From the NCBI RefSeq assembly GCF_002105155.1, contig NW_019028985.1, forward strand, positions 62,001 through 126,000: a stretch of DNA of 64,000 nucleotides. Direction: 5' to 3'. Below are positions 37,264 through 50,100 of this stretch, piece by piece. Within the stretch, counting starts at the first letter, position 1. The number at the start of each line of letters is the position of its first letter. The stretch comes from Lobosporangium transversale (Eukaryota; Mortierellomycota; Mortierellomycetes; Mortierellales; Mortierellaceae). The notes beneath the pieces are model-generated. The model saw nothing but the letters and a program-made list of their open reading frames with translations. It was not told where the DNA came from and made no database searches. The translations under genes were made by a program, and so were the position numbers.

Positions 37264-39321
37264 ATGAACTTTTATAAACAGGCTGCAGCAATATTAGACA
37301 GGCTTGGAAAGAAGGAGGGGTCTATCAAAGGTTTAACTCTTGGAAATGCCGAAGTGACGGATAAGAAGCGTATGTATGCACTTATCTGTGAGACGCTGAA
37401 GCGTAAGTAAGGGAGATTGCCACCTCTTGTGTGTGTGCTTTTTTATGTAGTAATATGTTTGTTAAGCGGGCAATATGGCGAGTCAATGCAATGAAAAACC
37501 TCCATGTATATTCACCATTCAGTACTCTATACCAAATATCAATAGATAATGCAACACTCTCACTAGTGCTACAAGAGTCCAAGTTATTGTCATTAGAAAA
37601 GAAATTGAATCGATCACTGGCATTACTGCTCTTGCATGACTTGCTGCTTCAAAATCGAGGCATTCAGGCATCGGATGCATGGCCCATGAAACAAGCTGTC
37701 ATGAAGCATAAAACCCGCCTGAAGGCCGAGTTTGTTAAGGCAAAAATCAAAATTGGCGCTACAAAGGATGGGCTGGTTGAAGGCGAGGAAGAAAGTAAGG
37801 AAAAAACTGTGCGAGGAAAATAACGGCTGCTATTGATACTGAAGCGCAATATGTCTAAGATGGAAGGCTTTTTTTTTATTTATATATATGTTCTTTTTAA
37901 AAGTCTTGATGCCACGATATGTTCGAGTGAACCTTCTGAAGATGACGCCAAAACAGGTTATCGATACCTTTATTGCCGACAACTGGACTTTCCTACCAGC
38001 AGCGCCATCACCGCCAGCACCTCCTGCCCCTAATACATTCTACAGGGACGAGCATTTGGATTTTATGTTAGTGTTCCCTCCAAAATCTGATCTTCATCTT
38101 CATCCCCTCTATGTCTCGGGAGTATTAATATTGCAGGACAAAGCATCGTGTTTCCCAGCAGCGATTTTGGCTCCACCTAAGGATGCATATGTTATTGATG
38201 GATGTGCAGCACCCGGCAATAAAACTAGTCAGCTAGCTATGAGTATGGGAAATGGAGGCAAGATCATTGCTTGTGATCTTGATCTTCGACGATTGAATAT
38301 TCTGAAGCGTTTGACCACAAAGGCAGGGTGCACAAGTAAGCTTTTTCCTCTTGATTTATACTGCACGGAGAGGATCACGCCCATACTTTGCTTTTTATAA
38401 ATTCATTGTCGCATTTATTTATTTGTTTTTTTGTTTGACTTTTGTTTTGCATCCTGCATCTTCCTAGACATCACTGCGCTTAATACCTCATTTCTAACCT
38501 TGGATACTTCGGAGCCGGATTATACCAAGGTGACACACATTTTATTGGACCCTTCATGTTCAGGATCAGGGATTATCAATCGATTAGACCATCTAGTAGA
38601 TGCGTACGCAGAGGAACAGGAGCAGGCGATAATCCTTGAGACTACAACCACAGGAGGGGCTGCAGAGCGTGCTGCAGCAGAAGAGAAGAAAAAGGAACGA
38701 CTCAAGTCGTTAGGAGAGTTTCAAATCGAATGTGTCGCCAAGGCCATGACATTTCCTAATGTTCGCAAAATCAGTTATTCAACATGCTCAATATATGCGG
38801 AGGAAAATGAGCATGTAGTGACGGAGCTCTTAAGAAGGTATTGGCCTAAATGGAAGTTGTCACCACGAGCGAAGGTGCTGCCAACGTGGCACCGACGGGG
38901 CTACGCTCTAGATGTGGGTGATGTTCCAGGCTTAGTATCAACAGATGAGGATAGAGCCAAGGTAGCAGATTGTTTAGTTCGTGCTGTTCCGGGAGGACCA
39001 GACGGAGATCTGATGAATGGCTTCTTTGTAGCATGTTTTGAACGTGTGGGCGAAAAAGATAACTCAGGATTGGCTCCGCTATGGAAAGAGTCAAATATCG
39101 AAGGTAGAAAACGAACACGTGAAGAGATGGCCGCAATAGGTGATGATGACTCAAGAGCTGCTACGGCAATAAAAAAGAAAAAGAACAAGAACAAGAAGAA
39201 GAAAAAGAAAAAAACTACAGGAGTTGTCGCTAACCATCAAACTGAAACAGGGGAAATAGAGGCCAAAGTAGTAGAGCATGAAGAGGAAGAGGAAGATGAC
39301 GAAGTGGAAGAGGACAGTTGA
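37264..39321 (+). CDS. RCM1: 25S rRNA (cytosine-C5) methyltransferase, Rcm1/NSUN5
   Basis: SAM-dependent nucleolar enzyme methylating a cytosine of large-subunit rRNA. Exons: 37264-37402, 37546-37794, 37904-38335, 38468-39321; 1674 nt, 557 aa. The start MNFYKQAAAILDRLGKKEGS matches the NSUN5/Rcm1 N-terminus, so no upstream exon is needed. Downstream are LLSLEKKLNRSLALLLLHDL, MPRYVRVNLLK, HPLYVSGVLILQDKASC, SAM motif I VIDGCAAPGNKTSQLA, motif IV LLDPSCSGSG (around residue 300) and motif VI SYSTCSIYAEENE (around residue 378), which carry the two catalytic-site cysteines. The C-terminal 50 residues are a lysine run followed by an acidic tail, typical of nucleolar proteins. An insertion (AAPSPPAPPAPN) lies before YRDEHLDFM. 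Confidence 0.94.
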
Positions 39322-40473
39322 AAATGAAATAAAGATGTAGCAAAAAAAAAAAAAAAAAAAAAAAAAAAGATAGCTCTCCATGTAAGTGCGCATATATAAA
39401 TGCAACAACGGCTTGATAGCATGTCATCACTCAAAAGTTCCCAAGAAATAGCCTACTATGCTCCGATATGTGGGGTACACCATCAGAAGTATCTACTATC
39501 CATACTTCAGATAAACTTGTATTCGCCTGAAATATTACCACTATCAGAAGAATGGGTACCTATCGTATGCATATAGCAACATAGTCCTTAAAAGTCCTTA
39601 CATGCAATACACAAATAGGCATAAAAAAGGTCTTTGCGCATTTGATCTGCACAAAATTCGTAGATGAGTTTGTTGACAGATGCGTGAGAGCACAACAATT
39701 GTTTCGGACAAATGGTACGTCCTATCAGGTGATCAATAAATGTTCGCCCTGCATGTCCATGTCTAGTGTTTCCAGGGCAGAGAGAGTACATGTTACAGTA
39801 CTCAAATAGATACCAAATTTCTTGACTCTGTCCTCCTTTGACTTCCTATTTAAGACCACCAAGGGTTTTGACAGGAGGAAGGAGAAAGGTATTATGCAAC
39901 GGTTTATTTTTCTTTCTAACTGACCTGCTTTTATTTGAATTACATTGATGTTTACTCCTGCATAGGATCATGCTGTTTTTGGCTTTATATCTCACATAAA
40001 CAACAAGCTGTTGTTTGAAAAAAAAAAAAAAAGAAAAAAAAAAAGAAAAAAAAGAAAACGAGGGTTAGAAGTGGTATTGACCCCACTCAACCAACTGGAA
40101 ATTACTAAATTACGCTTGTTTGCTGTGCAATAAACAATTGAGTTCACGCGTGCCATACATAGCCTTCTCTGTTCTTTTATATAGACGTACTCAGCTGTGG
40201 CAACATGTTGCAATAGATGGTACCCCCCCTTCTTTCTTTCTTTCTTCCTCTTCTTCTTTTTTTTTTTTTTTTTTTACCTCCCCCCTTGTTCTCATTGCCT
40301 TCTGTAGTTGAATCCTTACATTCCACATTCATTTCCAGTCATTGTTGCATTCGACTTTTTAAGGTTTTTATATAGAAACATTTCATATCACACAACTCGA
40401 ATTGGTCCTTTTTTTTTTTTTTTTTTGATCCACATTTCCCTGTTTCCAAAATCCCTTCATTATACATCACATT
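39322..40473. other. Intergenic, RCM1 3' flank / HMG gene promoter
   Basis: Contains A27 (39342-39368), a mixed A-rich tract (40019-40060), T runs near 40257-40275 and 40412-40426, and one possible minus-strand small gene described separately (39507-39845). Nothing else is seen. Confidence 0.6.
39507..39845 (-). CDS. Possible small Cys-rich protein or gene fragment
   Basis: A minus-strand frame with splice-like borders: acceptor TAAATAG before 39845, donor CAT|GTAAGG after 39602, then an acceptor ATTTCAG and a short last exon 39526-39507 ending in TGA. It would encode about 88 residues (EVKGGQSQEIWYLFEYCNMY ... FYAYLCIACEYKFI) with eight cysteines. No start codon exon was found. I do not recognise it; it may be a remnant or chance. 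Confidence 0.22.
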
Positions 40474-43428
40474 ATGCGCCAAACATCAGACCTGGCTCCA
40501 TCGCCTAGCTCATTTACCAGGGGCGCTAAAACTACTCTGGTACCCTCTACACTCGTACAAAACCCTAAAGGAATGCCCGTACCAATATATCAAGGTAAAT
40601 TCCCTCTCTCGAAATTAATATCAGACTGCCAAAGTCGTCATGTCCTTTCATCTATTATTCATTTCTAACATATCATAGACGCAAACCCATCTTTGCTCTT
40701 GTTCACAGACCTCAGTAAAAAATCGAAGCGTAGAGTTGCGGCTCTGATAACTGCAGCAAGCACCACCAATAGTCACGACGAAAGCATGGCCGTTACAGAA
40801 CCTCGTGCGACCAAAAGACGATTTTCATTGCCATCTCTTCTTCCTCTATGCTCGACTACCGCTTCTACTGGTGCTACGTCCATACAATTACCTTCTCCTT
40901 CTTCTTCTCCCCGAACCGAACCTAATACTCTCTCACGCGCATCGTCACCACTTTTGCCCCTTACTCAGCATGATGACATTGATATCCAGGAGCAAGAAGA
41001 AGAGCTTTTAATTGATAATCATAGCGGTTCTTTGTGCCCGCTTCCTGTAGACATCAACACGAAATGTCCAATAGACTTGACGACGCCACCTCCTGATCCT
41101 GCAACTGTTACACGATCCTCTTCACCAGATAATTTGTCGCCCTCAATCTTAACTTTAATTGATACACACCCCACATCCTCACTGTCTTCATCACTATCAA
41201 CTCCATTACCGTCGTCGTCAAGGGAAGACTCTTTTTCTTCTTCTTCCACTTCATTTCCCAACACCACTACAATTCCTCCTGTTAAAGTCGTCAAGACCAT
41301 TGCCACCACAAACAATGCAAAGCCCATTCAATTCATCAACAATCTCGCCCCTGTTATACCTCGACCCAAACCAAAACCAGTCTCTCAGAGCGGTGCTTAT
41401 GTTCAAACACAATCCGCCATTCAACAAAAGGCTCGAAAAGAATTACGAGAGGAGGGCAAGATAAAGCGATCGTCCAACTGTTTTATCAAATATCGCACAC
41501 AGATGCACCCTCTGATTGTAGCCAAGTATGGCAATCAGAATAACAAGGAGATCTCTAAGCTTGCTGGCCAGGCTTGGAGAAAAGAGCCTGAATGGGTAAA
41601 GAGCATCTATAGACAGCAGGCCATTGAGGAGAAGCTGAAACATGAGGCGTTATACCCCACATACAAATATTCACCATCTCGACCGAACACGACCAATGCT
41701 GGAAAAAAATCCACATCCAAAAAAGAGAACAATAAGGAAGATATGGATGAGGTTAAAGGTAGCAAAAGAGATGATGACAACAAACCTTCCGGTCATCCAG
41801 AAAAGGACGCTGTGGATACTCTTGCTGATGGCTCAGTAGATACTGTGCTCATGGACACTGTAATGGAAATCGATGACCCAGACCCCAAGAATGGATCCAA
41901 CAAGCTATGGAGCAAGGCTGCCAGTGGAAAGGTGGCGGCTGCAGCAACACCAAAAGCAAGCATTTCCCCAGCATCTACATCAAACCAGACGAAGCCTTCA
42001 AAGTCAGTAACTAAGGAGAAGAAATGTTTTGTAGTCACAGAAGTAGCCCTACATGAGTTTGTTGGTGATTCAGAACTTACCATCAAGAAACCCAATTCTT
42101 CCAATGACCGATCAGGTAATCGAAGGACGCGTGACACGAATAGTAGAAGCAACACAAAGCATACTTCAACAAACTTCGCAACTATAGACAACCATGGTTT
42201 ACTTCCCAAGCCGGAAGACTGTACCCAATTTCAAATGCGAAGCACGGACATCTCGGATGAGTTCATATTTGTGGCCCAAATGTCAACAGAATCCACATCT
42301 ACTACCACTAATCAATCCTCATCCCTCGAGGAGCCTATATCTTCGTCCTTAGTGTCACCACTAGCACCGACCCTTGACTTGTTCGCAGGGGCTATATCGC
42401 CATTGAGCAATACTTCAATATCTTCTTCATCTGTAGGATGTTTTTCAGTCGGTATCGAAGACCCTTCAACAAACGAATATCTGACATTCCTTCAATCACC
42501 CTTTGACTACGATCTTATGCTTACTGTGCCTAAAGACGCCGATGGGGGCAGTTCACTTGTGACGTTACTTCCATCTATACAATTGCAACCGCCTTCATTA
42601 GAGCTTGGTCAAATCACTCAGGATACTACGATGCCACTATTGACAGGGATGGTCCCTAAGCCTCAACTGTCTAACTTTAATACGGATAACCTAATTGCTG
42701 GAATCTCATCAAAGACTTCTGTTACAACAAACGTTGACGTTGACCAAAATATACCCTGGCTCCTAGGCCCCACTCCACAGCCTTCAAACACAATTTCAGT
42801 TATACCAAACAGGCCATCATCGTCACCATTGTCACCGTCACTATCGACACCAAATTCTATTCATCCAGTACAAATACTTTTAGCGTCAACAAGCGCCATC
42901 GAAGAAAACATGCTGACAAAAAATCCTACACTGATGAATAATTATGAATGGACACTTTCACCGACAGATCTGAACCCGAGTCAAAACTATCATCCACTGG
43001 CTTCTACACCTTCCCTTGAAGCATTATCTGGCACAGCACTTCACGGCATGACATCATCCCGATTAGCAACAACATCATCACTATTATTATCCAACCCAAC
43101 AGCCCTAGGCTCTCAAATTTTGCCACACGTGCCTTCAAATACAGTTGTATCACAATGGGTTTTTCCTGGAGATCCTTCATCAAAGGAATCTTTGGCAACA
43201 AATCCTCTTACTCTGACCACTGAAGTGTTTGCTGCTGGCACCATGATCAGTGACGCACATGATGACAGTGACGAAGAGCTAAGAAGGAGTATAGAGTATC
43301 ATGAACATATGTTGCAGCTGCAGAAAACTCGACTTGCCTTGCAACAGCAACTGAAACAACAACAGCAACGTAATCAAACCCTCGCGTCGTCAAGTGCCAA
43401 CTTGGAAGTACAAACAGAATCAAATTAA
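40474..43428 (+). CDS. HMG-box transcription factor, large, Ser/Thr-rich
   Basis: Exons 40474-40594 and 40679-43428; 2871 nt, 956 aa. A single MATA-type HMG box lies at about residues 302-372: IKRSSNCFIKYRTQMHPLIV, NQNNKEISKLAGQAWRKEPE, WVKSIYRQQAIEEKLKHEAL, YPTYKYSP. It binds the DNA minor groove. Flanking regions are Ser/Thr/Pro-rich and disordered; a basic KKSTSKKENN patch follows the box. The C-terminus has an acidic DDSDEELRRSIEYHEHMLQL helix and a Gln-rich run (LQQQLKQQQQRNQ), likely a short coiled coil. Mucoromycota sex-locus HMG genes (sexM/sexP) are flanked by a triose-phosphate transporter and an RNA helicase; neither is here, so a mating-type role is unlikely. Targets are unknown. 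Confidence 0.85.
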
Positions 43429-44065
43429 AGATTAATAATCGCCCTGTTTAAAATGATTTGCTATTTTTTTTTTTTTTTTCTTTCTTAAGTTTGGTGGCAG
43501 TGTCGCTCTCAACGTCTCTGCTACCTTTTACCAAACCATGTCTTTATTATTTTCTCTTATCTCTCAATGGGTCTGCTGCCTTTAACCTAATGTTCCAGGG
43601 CTGAAGAGAGAAGAGGCCAGAGAGTCGGGAATGCATTTGCCCAATCCAATAAACCTAGAGAAGGGGTTGTATGTGTTACACAAAACATGCCATTAAATAC
43701 AGCCCAACGAAACATTAAATTGTGTTTCCACTCTCTTTTCCACTCTTCTTTTCGTCTTCTCCCTTACTCTCTACCCTTAGTTTGTTGCTTGAACAAAGCA
43801 AACCATCTTAGCCTTAAGGTAGAACCAGTGGTTGTATGAATGAATATATACTCGCATATGTATTTCTCTCTTTAATCATGAATATATAGCCCCTCCCCTT
43901 CAGCAAAATAGATTATCGTTGTGATATATTTCTTTTCTATATCATTTGTCACAAGGTTTGGATGTGTCCTGAAAAGCGAACGTATCTTTTTTATCAATAG
44001 CAAAAACCGTTTCTTTTGCTGAGGTTAACACTGTCCTTCTTTGACCCTAAACATGGCAATTTCGA

Positions 44066-44103
<38 letters not shown>

Positions 44104-44124
44104 AAGGGAGGAAGAGGAAAAAGA
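43429..44124. other. Intergenic, promoter of the NACHT gene
   Basis: Pyrimidine-rich DNA with GAATATATA elements (about 43840-43890) and, directly before the NACHT start, T18 joined to A22 (44066-44105), listed separately. No gene is seen. Confidence 0.6.
44066..44105. repeat. Perfect T18A22 palindrome
   Basis: Eighteen T immediately followed by twenty-two A, a 36-bp perfect inverted repeat without a loop. It ends 19 bp before the NACHT-WD40 start codon. Confidence 0.95.
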
Positions 44125-47100
44125 ATGTTTGGTAACATTTACTTGACTTCCCGAAAGGTCATTTCTCCTGAACGAGCACTTGAACTCGCCAAATTTTATC
44201 TGGAGCATGCAGCTAAGACAGAGGACCGGGAACTTGCATTGGAATTATGTTTGGATGCAGGAACAGCACTCTCTCGAGCAAAACGTTCTGAGCGTCGAAG
44301 ATTGATATCTTCAGACTCGGCAGAGGATCAGGCACTATGTCATGGAATGATGACTGCACATAATAATCATGCCCAATTATTGGAAAGACTAGGGATAACA
44401 CCAAAGGCTCAGGAGAGTATTAGGAAATCAGAAAAATGGCGACCTATTCTTTCGCAACTACAAGGAAAAGCTTGCAGTGGAGGTGTTGACCAATTATCAC
44501 ACTTGGGAAAAGGAGCTGATGGAGAGAAAACAGTAACTGTTGCTGATATTGCTCAAATCCCGCCCGAGATCTTTGCATGCGATGTGGTTCAAACCATCTC
44601 AACAACCCATTTACCAGATTCAGACGAACGGATCGTAAATATCCAACAATTTATCCATTGTCTCAGTCTACTACCGTCTCAATCACTCTCCGTGGAGACC
44701 CTCAGCAAACAAGAACTAGACTGGTCTCAAGCGGTTGCTAAAGATCCAGATGAGCAGGAGCGACTGCGCAAGCTGGCTTTGGACCTGATTGCAGCCTTTA
44801 TCAATGATGAGATCAAAGCCGAAGCAACCGTGACAGAAGTAGTTCTTTTGGCTCCTGTTCTCGACCGCGAACAGTTTCGGACCCTTCTCATGACACTGGC
44901 TAACGGAATTTATCAGTCTGCATTGTTGGAGGTCCATCTTTTGGAAGGTTTAGCACAGGTGATGCAACGAGCACCCACAGGGTCGTTAGATACTGATGAT
45001 TTGGTCACCATTCTTAATTTCTTGAACGAGCGACTCAACAATGTACATCCACAATCAAACCAGCATACCTATCAGTTGACAGTGACGATTGCTCACGTCC
45101 TGGATGCGATGGTCAACAATCAGGTTAATGGCTTGAAACGAGAACAGCTTCATGAGCCACTGTCAGCGTTCCTGAATGGATTGAAGAGCAACTCGGACCC
45201 TTACTTGGTATATTATGCGGCTTATGCGTATCAAGCTCTTCAATATATCCCTGATGATGAGACACCATTGCAGGCAATGTTACGGCGGACCACCGCAGTA
45301 GTTAAAGGTGTCTCGAGTATTGTAAGTGCAGTCAAGGGACTGGATCTCAGTGGATTTATGGAGGGGTTGAGCAGTATTCAGAGTGGATTACCATCCGTGA
45401 CTGAGGTTTTTGAGATGGGCAAGACTGTCTATGAAGGGGTGAGCTCATTAATCGAGAGTGGACAGACATTCCTGGAATGTCTTGAAGAAGGACTTAGTTT
45501 TGCTCGAAAGACTGCTTGGTATCCCGCATTGCGGGGAGCCGATATCCTATTGAAACAAGGTCAACTCGCTAAATTCAAGGTCTTGATCTGTGAAGCGCCT
45601 TGTCGACGAGATCCTGCGTTCCAATGGGGGATCTGTCAACGACTGGGCGAAATTGCTGCGAATACCTCAGCTATGACAACAACGACAGGGACCAGCTGGG
45701 ATGTGGAGACTCGTCAAGGAGCAGTGGCATTTCTGGGCGAGATCTACAAAAATGATCTGGAGTGGGGGTCCCATACTCATATTAAGCAATGGATCTTGAC
45801 AATCCTTATACCTCTAGCTTCCTTGTCTGGAAGTGGAATGCGATGTAAGCAGCTGAGTGACTGAAAAACAAAAGATTTTTTTTTTTTTTTTTTGACCTCT
45901 AATATATGAGTAAATTATATTTCATTCATGATATTGTGGGGGCAATAGCCGCCGAGGTTCTATTAAAAGAATTAGCCGAAGACGGGAATGCTCAGAAACA
46001 GGCGCTTTACCAAGCTTGCTTGAAGGGGCCATCCTGCGAGTATCCATTGACAGTTGAATTGGCTCTTCCGTCGTCTCCAACTCTGCTGGATCGAGTTCAG
46101 AACAAACCCGATGTTGAGAAAAGCTTACGCCAGTTGAAAAAACTGCGACACAAGGAACGGGGCGATAGCTTTTATATCCCTCTCCAAGCAACTAAACCGA
46201 ATGCTGCTGCGCAAGAGGCTCGAGATGATAAGGACTTATTCTTCTTGATGGACAAGGCCAAAGAGTTTTTGAGAAGCCAACAAAAAATATTTTTGATTCA
46301 AGGGGATTCTGGTGCGGGCAAGTCCACTTTCAACCGAGCGCTGGAAAGCTATCTTTGGGACGAGTACCAGAAAAAAGAAGGGCGAATTCCCTTATCTATT
46401 CATTTACCAGCGATCGAGAAACCTGAGCGAGACTTGATCGCTAAGCGGCTGCGTAAGGCTGACTTTACGGAGCCTCAGATCAAGGAATTAAAGGACCATC
46501 GAGAGTTTGTGTTAATCTGTGATGGATATGATGAGAGCCAACAGACCCATAACCTGTACACGAGTAACAGGCTGAACCAGCCCGGGGAATGGGTCGCTCA
46601 AATGGTGATCACCTGTCGGAGCGAATACCTTGGATCAGATTACCGAGACCGATTTCAGCCTGCAGATCGTGATCATCAAGGACAGCCGGACTTGTTCTCA
46701 GAGGCGGTAGTGGCACCCTTTTCTGAAAACCAAGTAGATGATTATATCAAATACTATGTGGCTGTGAAGGCCCCGCTTTGGAGAGCTCGAGATTATCAAC
46801 AAACTCTACGTCAAGTACCCAGTCTTCAGGAACTGGTCAAGAATCCTTTCCTGCTCTCACTATCGTTAGAAGTCCTGCCACGGATGGTAGATCCAGGTCA
46901 AGAGCTCTCAGCCTCTCGGATTACTCGAGTCGCATTATACGACCAATTCGTGGCGCAGTGGCTGGAACGCAGCAAGAAGCGTTTGTCTGACACATTGGGG
47001 CCTGAAGATCGAAAGATCTTTGAGAGTCTCTCAGATGAGGGGTTCGTACAGAACGGAATTAATTTCTTGAAACAACTTGCAGCGGAGATCTATGCACATC

Positions 47101-50100
47101 AGGCAGGAAACCCTGTAGTCGAATACTCTCCTTTTGAGGATTCGGGAACTTGGAAAGAAAAGTTCTTTAGCCGAGAAAATCAAAAACACCTTTTGCGCGA
47201 AGCCTGCCCCTTGACTCGAACCGGTAGTCAGTACCGGTTTATCCATCGATCTCTCCTTGAATATGGATTAGCCCGTGCAGTTTTTGAACCACAGGACGGA
47301 TCCAAAAGTGGTGCGAAAAGATCAACACCAATAGCAGTTACACAACGCCGAAAGAGCATAAGTTCCGCTTTCAGTTTTGATAACCGGGATGCAATTGAGG
47401 AACAGGATGATGACGATGACGATGACAACGACAACGTGTTTGGCGCTGCGGCGGTAGAGCCTGATATTAACTCCCCTTTAGTAAAACGAAGCTTTGTCGC
47501 AGAGCCGTCCGTTCTGAATTTCCTAGAGGAGCGTACTCGACAAGAACCGCGACTCAAGAGGCAATTGTTTTCCTATATAGAGCATTCGAAACGAGACAAG
47601 AGGTGGAGGATCGCAGCCGCAAACGCGATCACAGTCTTGATCAAAGCAGGTTTACCTTTCACAAATGCAGATTTACAGGGCGTCCGGATTCCCGGCGCAG
47701 ACTTGAGCGGAGGTATCTTTGACTCTGCGCAGTTGCAAGGAGCAGATTTGCGGAAAGTGAATTTCCGTAGCAGCTGGCTTCGTAAAGCTGATTTGACAGG
47801 TTCAGTGATGACGGCTGTCCAATTTGGAGAGAGACCGTACCTGCCGGAAGAAAGTGGAGTAATTGTAGGATCTTACTCGCCTGACGATGGCAAGACTTGT
47901 GCTGTGGGCCTGAGGGATGGCACAATCTGTATCTACAGTACTTCCGACTGGACAAAGCTACATACCTTGCGCGGCCATACGGAAACTGTTCGCACTGTTG
48001 CCTATTCCCCTAGTATACAGAAGGGGCCTCAGCAGATCGCATCCGATAGCGACGATGGCACGGTCTGTGTGTGGAACGCGGAATCTGGAGAGCTTCTTCA
48101 TACCTTCCAAGGCCATAAGAATAGGGTTTCTCTCCTCACCTATTCACCTAATGGGCAGCAGATCGCTTCTGGCTGCGACGACCATACTGTTCGATTATGG
48201 AACGTGGTATCCGGACGTAATACAGCAACTAGAGAGCAAGAGACGAAGGAAACAAAAGCGCTGGCTCACATATTCCAAGGTCACACTGAAAGAGTCTTGG
48301 GCTTAGCATATGCCCCAAGGGGTGATAAGATTGCATCATGCAGTGCAGATAGGTCTGTACGATTGTGGGATGTGTCCTCAGGACAGTTGCTCTATACATT
48401 AGAGGCCGGAGAGAACTCGCCTTTGTTGGAGGTGCATGGCGTGGCATTCTCCCCTAGTGGAGACCAAATTGCTTCTTGCAGTAAGGATTGCAAGCTGAAT
48501 TTGTGGGATACAGAGTCTGGACAGCTTCAACATTCATTAAATTATACGGAATCATTCTTTCATTTGAGGTTTTCACCTGTAGAGGATCACCATCAGCTTG
48601 CCGCAGCGTGCTACGATTCTGTGGTGGTGTGGGATACAAAATTTGGAGGAGAGCCACGCCATACCCTGAGAGGCCACTCTTTATGGATCAATGGACTTTC
48701 ATATTCGCCGAACGGCGAGCATATCGCCACATGTTCGGATGATATGACAGTACGTCAATGGAGCACACAGTCAGGCCAGGTGACCCATATCTTTACGGGC
48801 CATAGTGATGGTGTTAATCACGTTGCGTACTCGCCTATATCCAATCTACCACTTGCCTCATTCAGTAACGACAAGACTCTCCGCCTGTGGGACATTCAGT
48901 CATCACAATCAAGTAGTAGTCAGCATAGTGGTCATACAGGGTGGGTGACAAAAGTCATTTCTTCAGCTAGCACTGGAAAACAACAGCAGATTGCGTCCGC
49001 AGGGAGTGACAAGACAATCCGGTTATGGGATGCAGAAAATGGCCAGCTTATCCGGACTTTGTATGGTCATACGGAGGGGGTCCGAATGATTGTGTACTCG
49101 CCCTGCGGTCAAAAGATGGTATCCTGTGGTAACGACGGGACTGTGAGGTTGTGGGATCTGGGGTCGGGGCAGCTAGTCCATACATTTAAATATGAGATAA
49201 GTGTTTATACCGTAGATTACTCCCCTAGAGGTGACTATGTCATCTGGGGTCGTCGAGACGGATATCTTTGCGTGTGGGATGCATCCTTGCCGTCGTCGTG
49301 GCCTTTGCTTTTGTCAGCAGGAGGACAAGGCGAGGAATCTGAGATGACTCTAAAGTACACGATTCAGGGCCATCAAGAATCGGTTTCCTGTGTCAAGTTT
49401 TCGCCAAGTGACGATGGATATCAGTTTGCTTCATCAAGTGATGACAAGTCTATCAAGTTATGGGATGCATCTACTGGCGAGCTTTTATATACACTTGAGG
49501 GCCATAGAGATATTGTTCTTGATGTGAAGTACTCACCTGATGGAGGGAAGCAGGTCGCGTCACGAAGCGCAGACTGTACTGTCCGGCTGTGGGATCCACA
49601 AGAGGGTCAATTGTTGCATATCCTGGAGCACTCGGGTGCTATCAGCTGTATGGCATATTCTGTAGATGGCCGACGGATCGCACTTGGGGGCGTGAAAGGA
49701 TCAGTGACCCTGTGGAACACCCAGACAGGGGCATTGATTGGTCGATTGGATGGCCATGTGGCGATGAAGCGTATTTATGAGATGGCCTTCTCACCCTGTG
49801 ATCGATATCTCGCAAGTGCTGGCGAAGACAAGACGCTCCGAGTGTGGGATGTAGATGCACAGTCAATATTAGGATCGAGATCACTAGGACAATGTCTAGC
49901 AGTGGTAGAATTTAATGATCAGGTCAGGACTCTAACTTGGAATACTTCCGCAGAGAAAGGTGTCTTTTTGGTAACGGGGTGCATGGATAACTCAGTTCGG
50001 ACATGGCAAATTATCACAGAGGAGGAAGGGAAAGTGCGGAAGACAGTCGTGAATGATGTAGAGAAACAGGAGACGGGAGATGGTAAGAAGAATATAGATC

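Noticed and set aside
37174..37281. Upstream ATG (about 37174) as RCM1 exon 1
   Set aside because: No GT donor exists between this ATG and the proposed acceptor, while ATG 37264 gives the conserved MNFYKQAAAIL start directly.
38846..39430. Minus-strand frames over the 3' end of RCM1
   Set aside because: They oppose a well-supported methyltransferase exon and consist of Phe/Leu/Ser-rich complements of its Lys/Glu tail.
40474..43428. HMG gene as the mating-type locus
   Set aside because: Neither the transporter nor the helicase that flanks Mucoromycota sex loci is present, and the protein is far larger than sexM/sexP.
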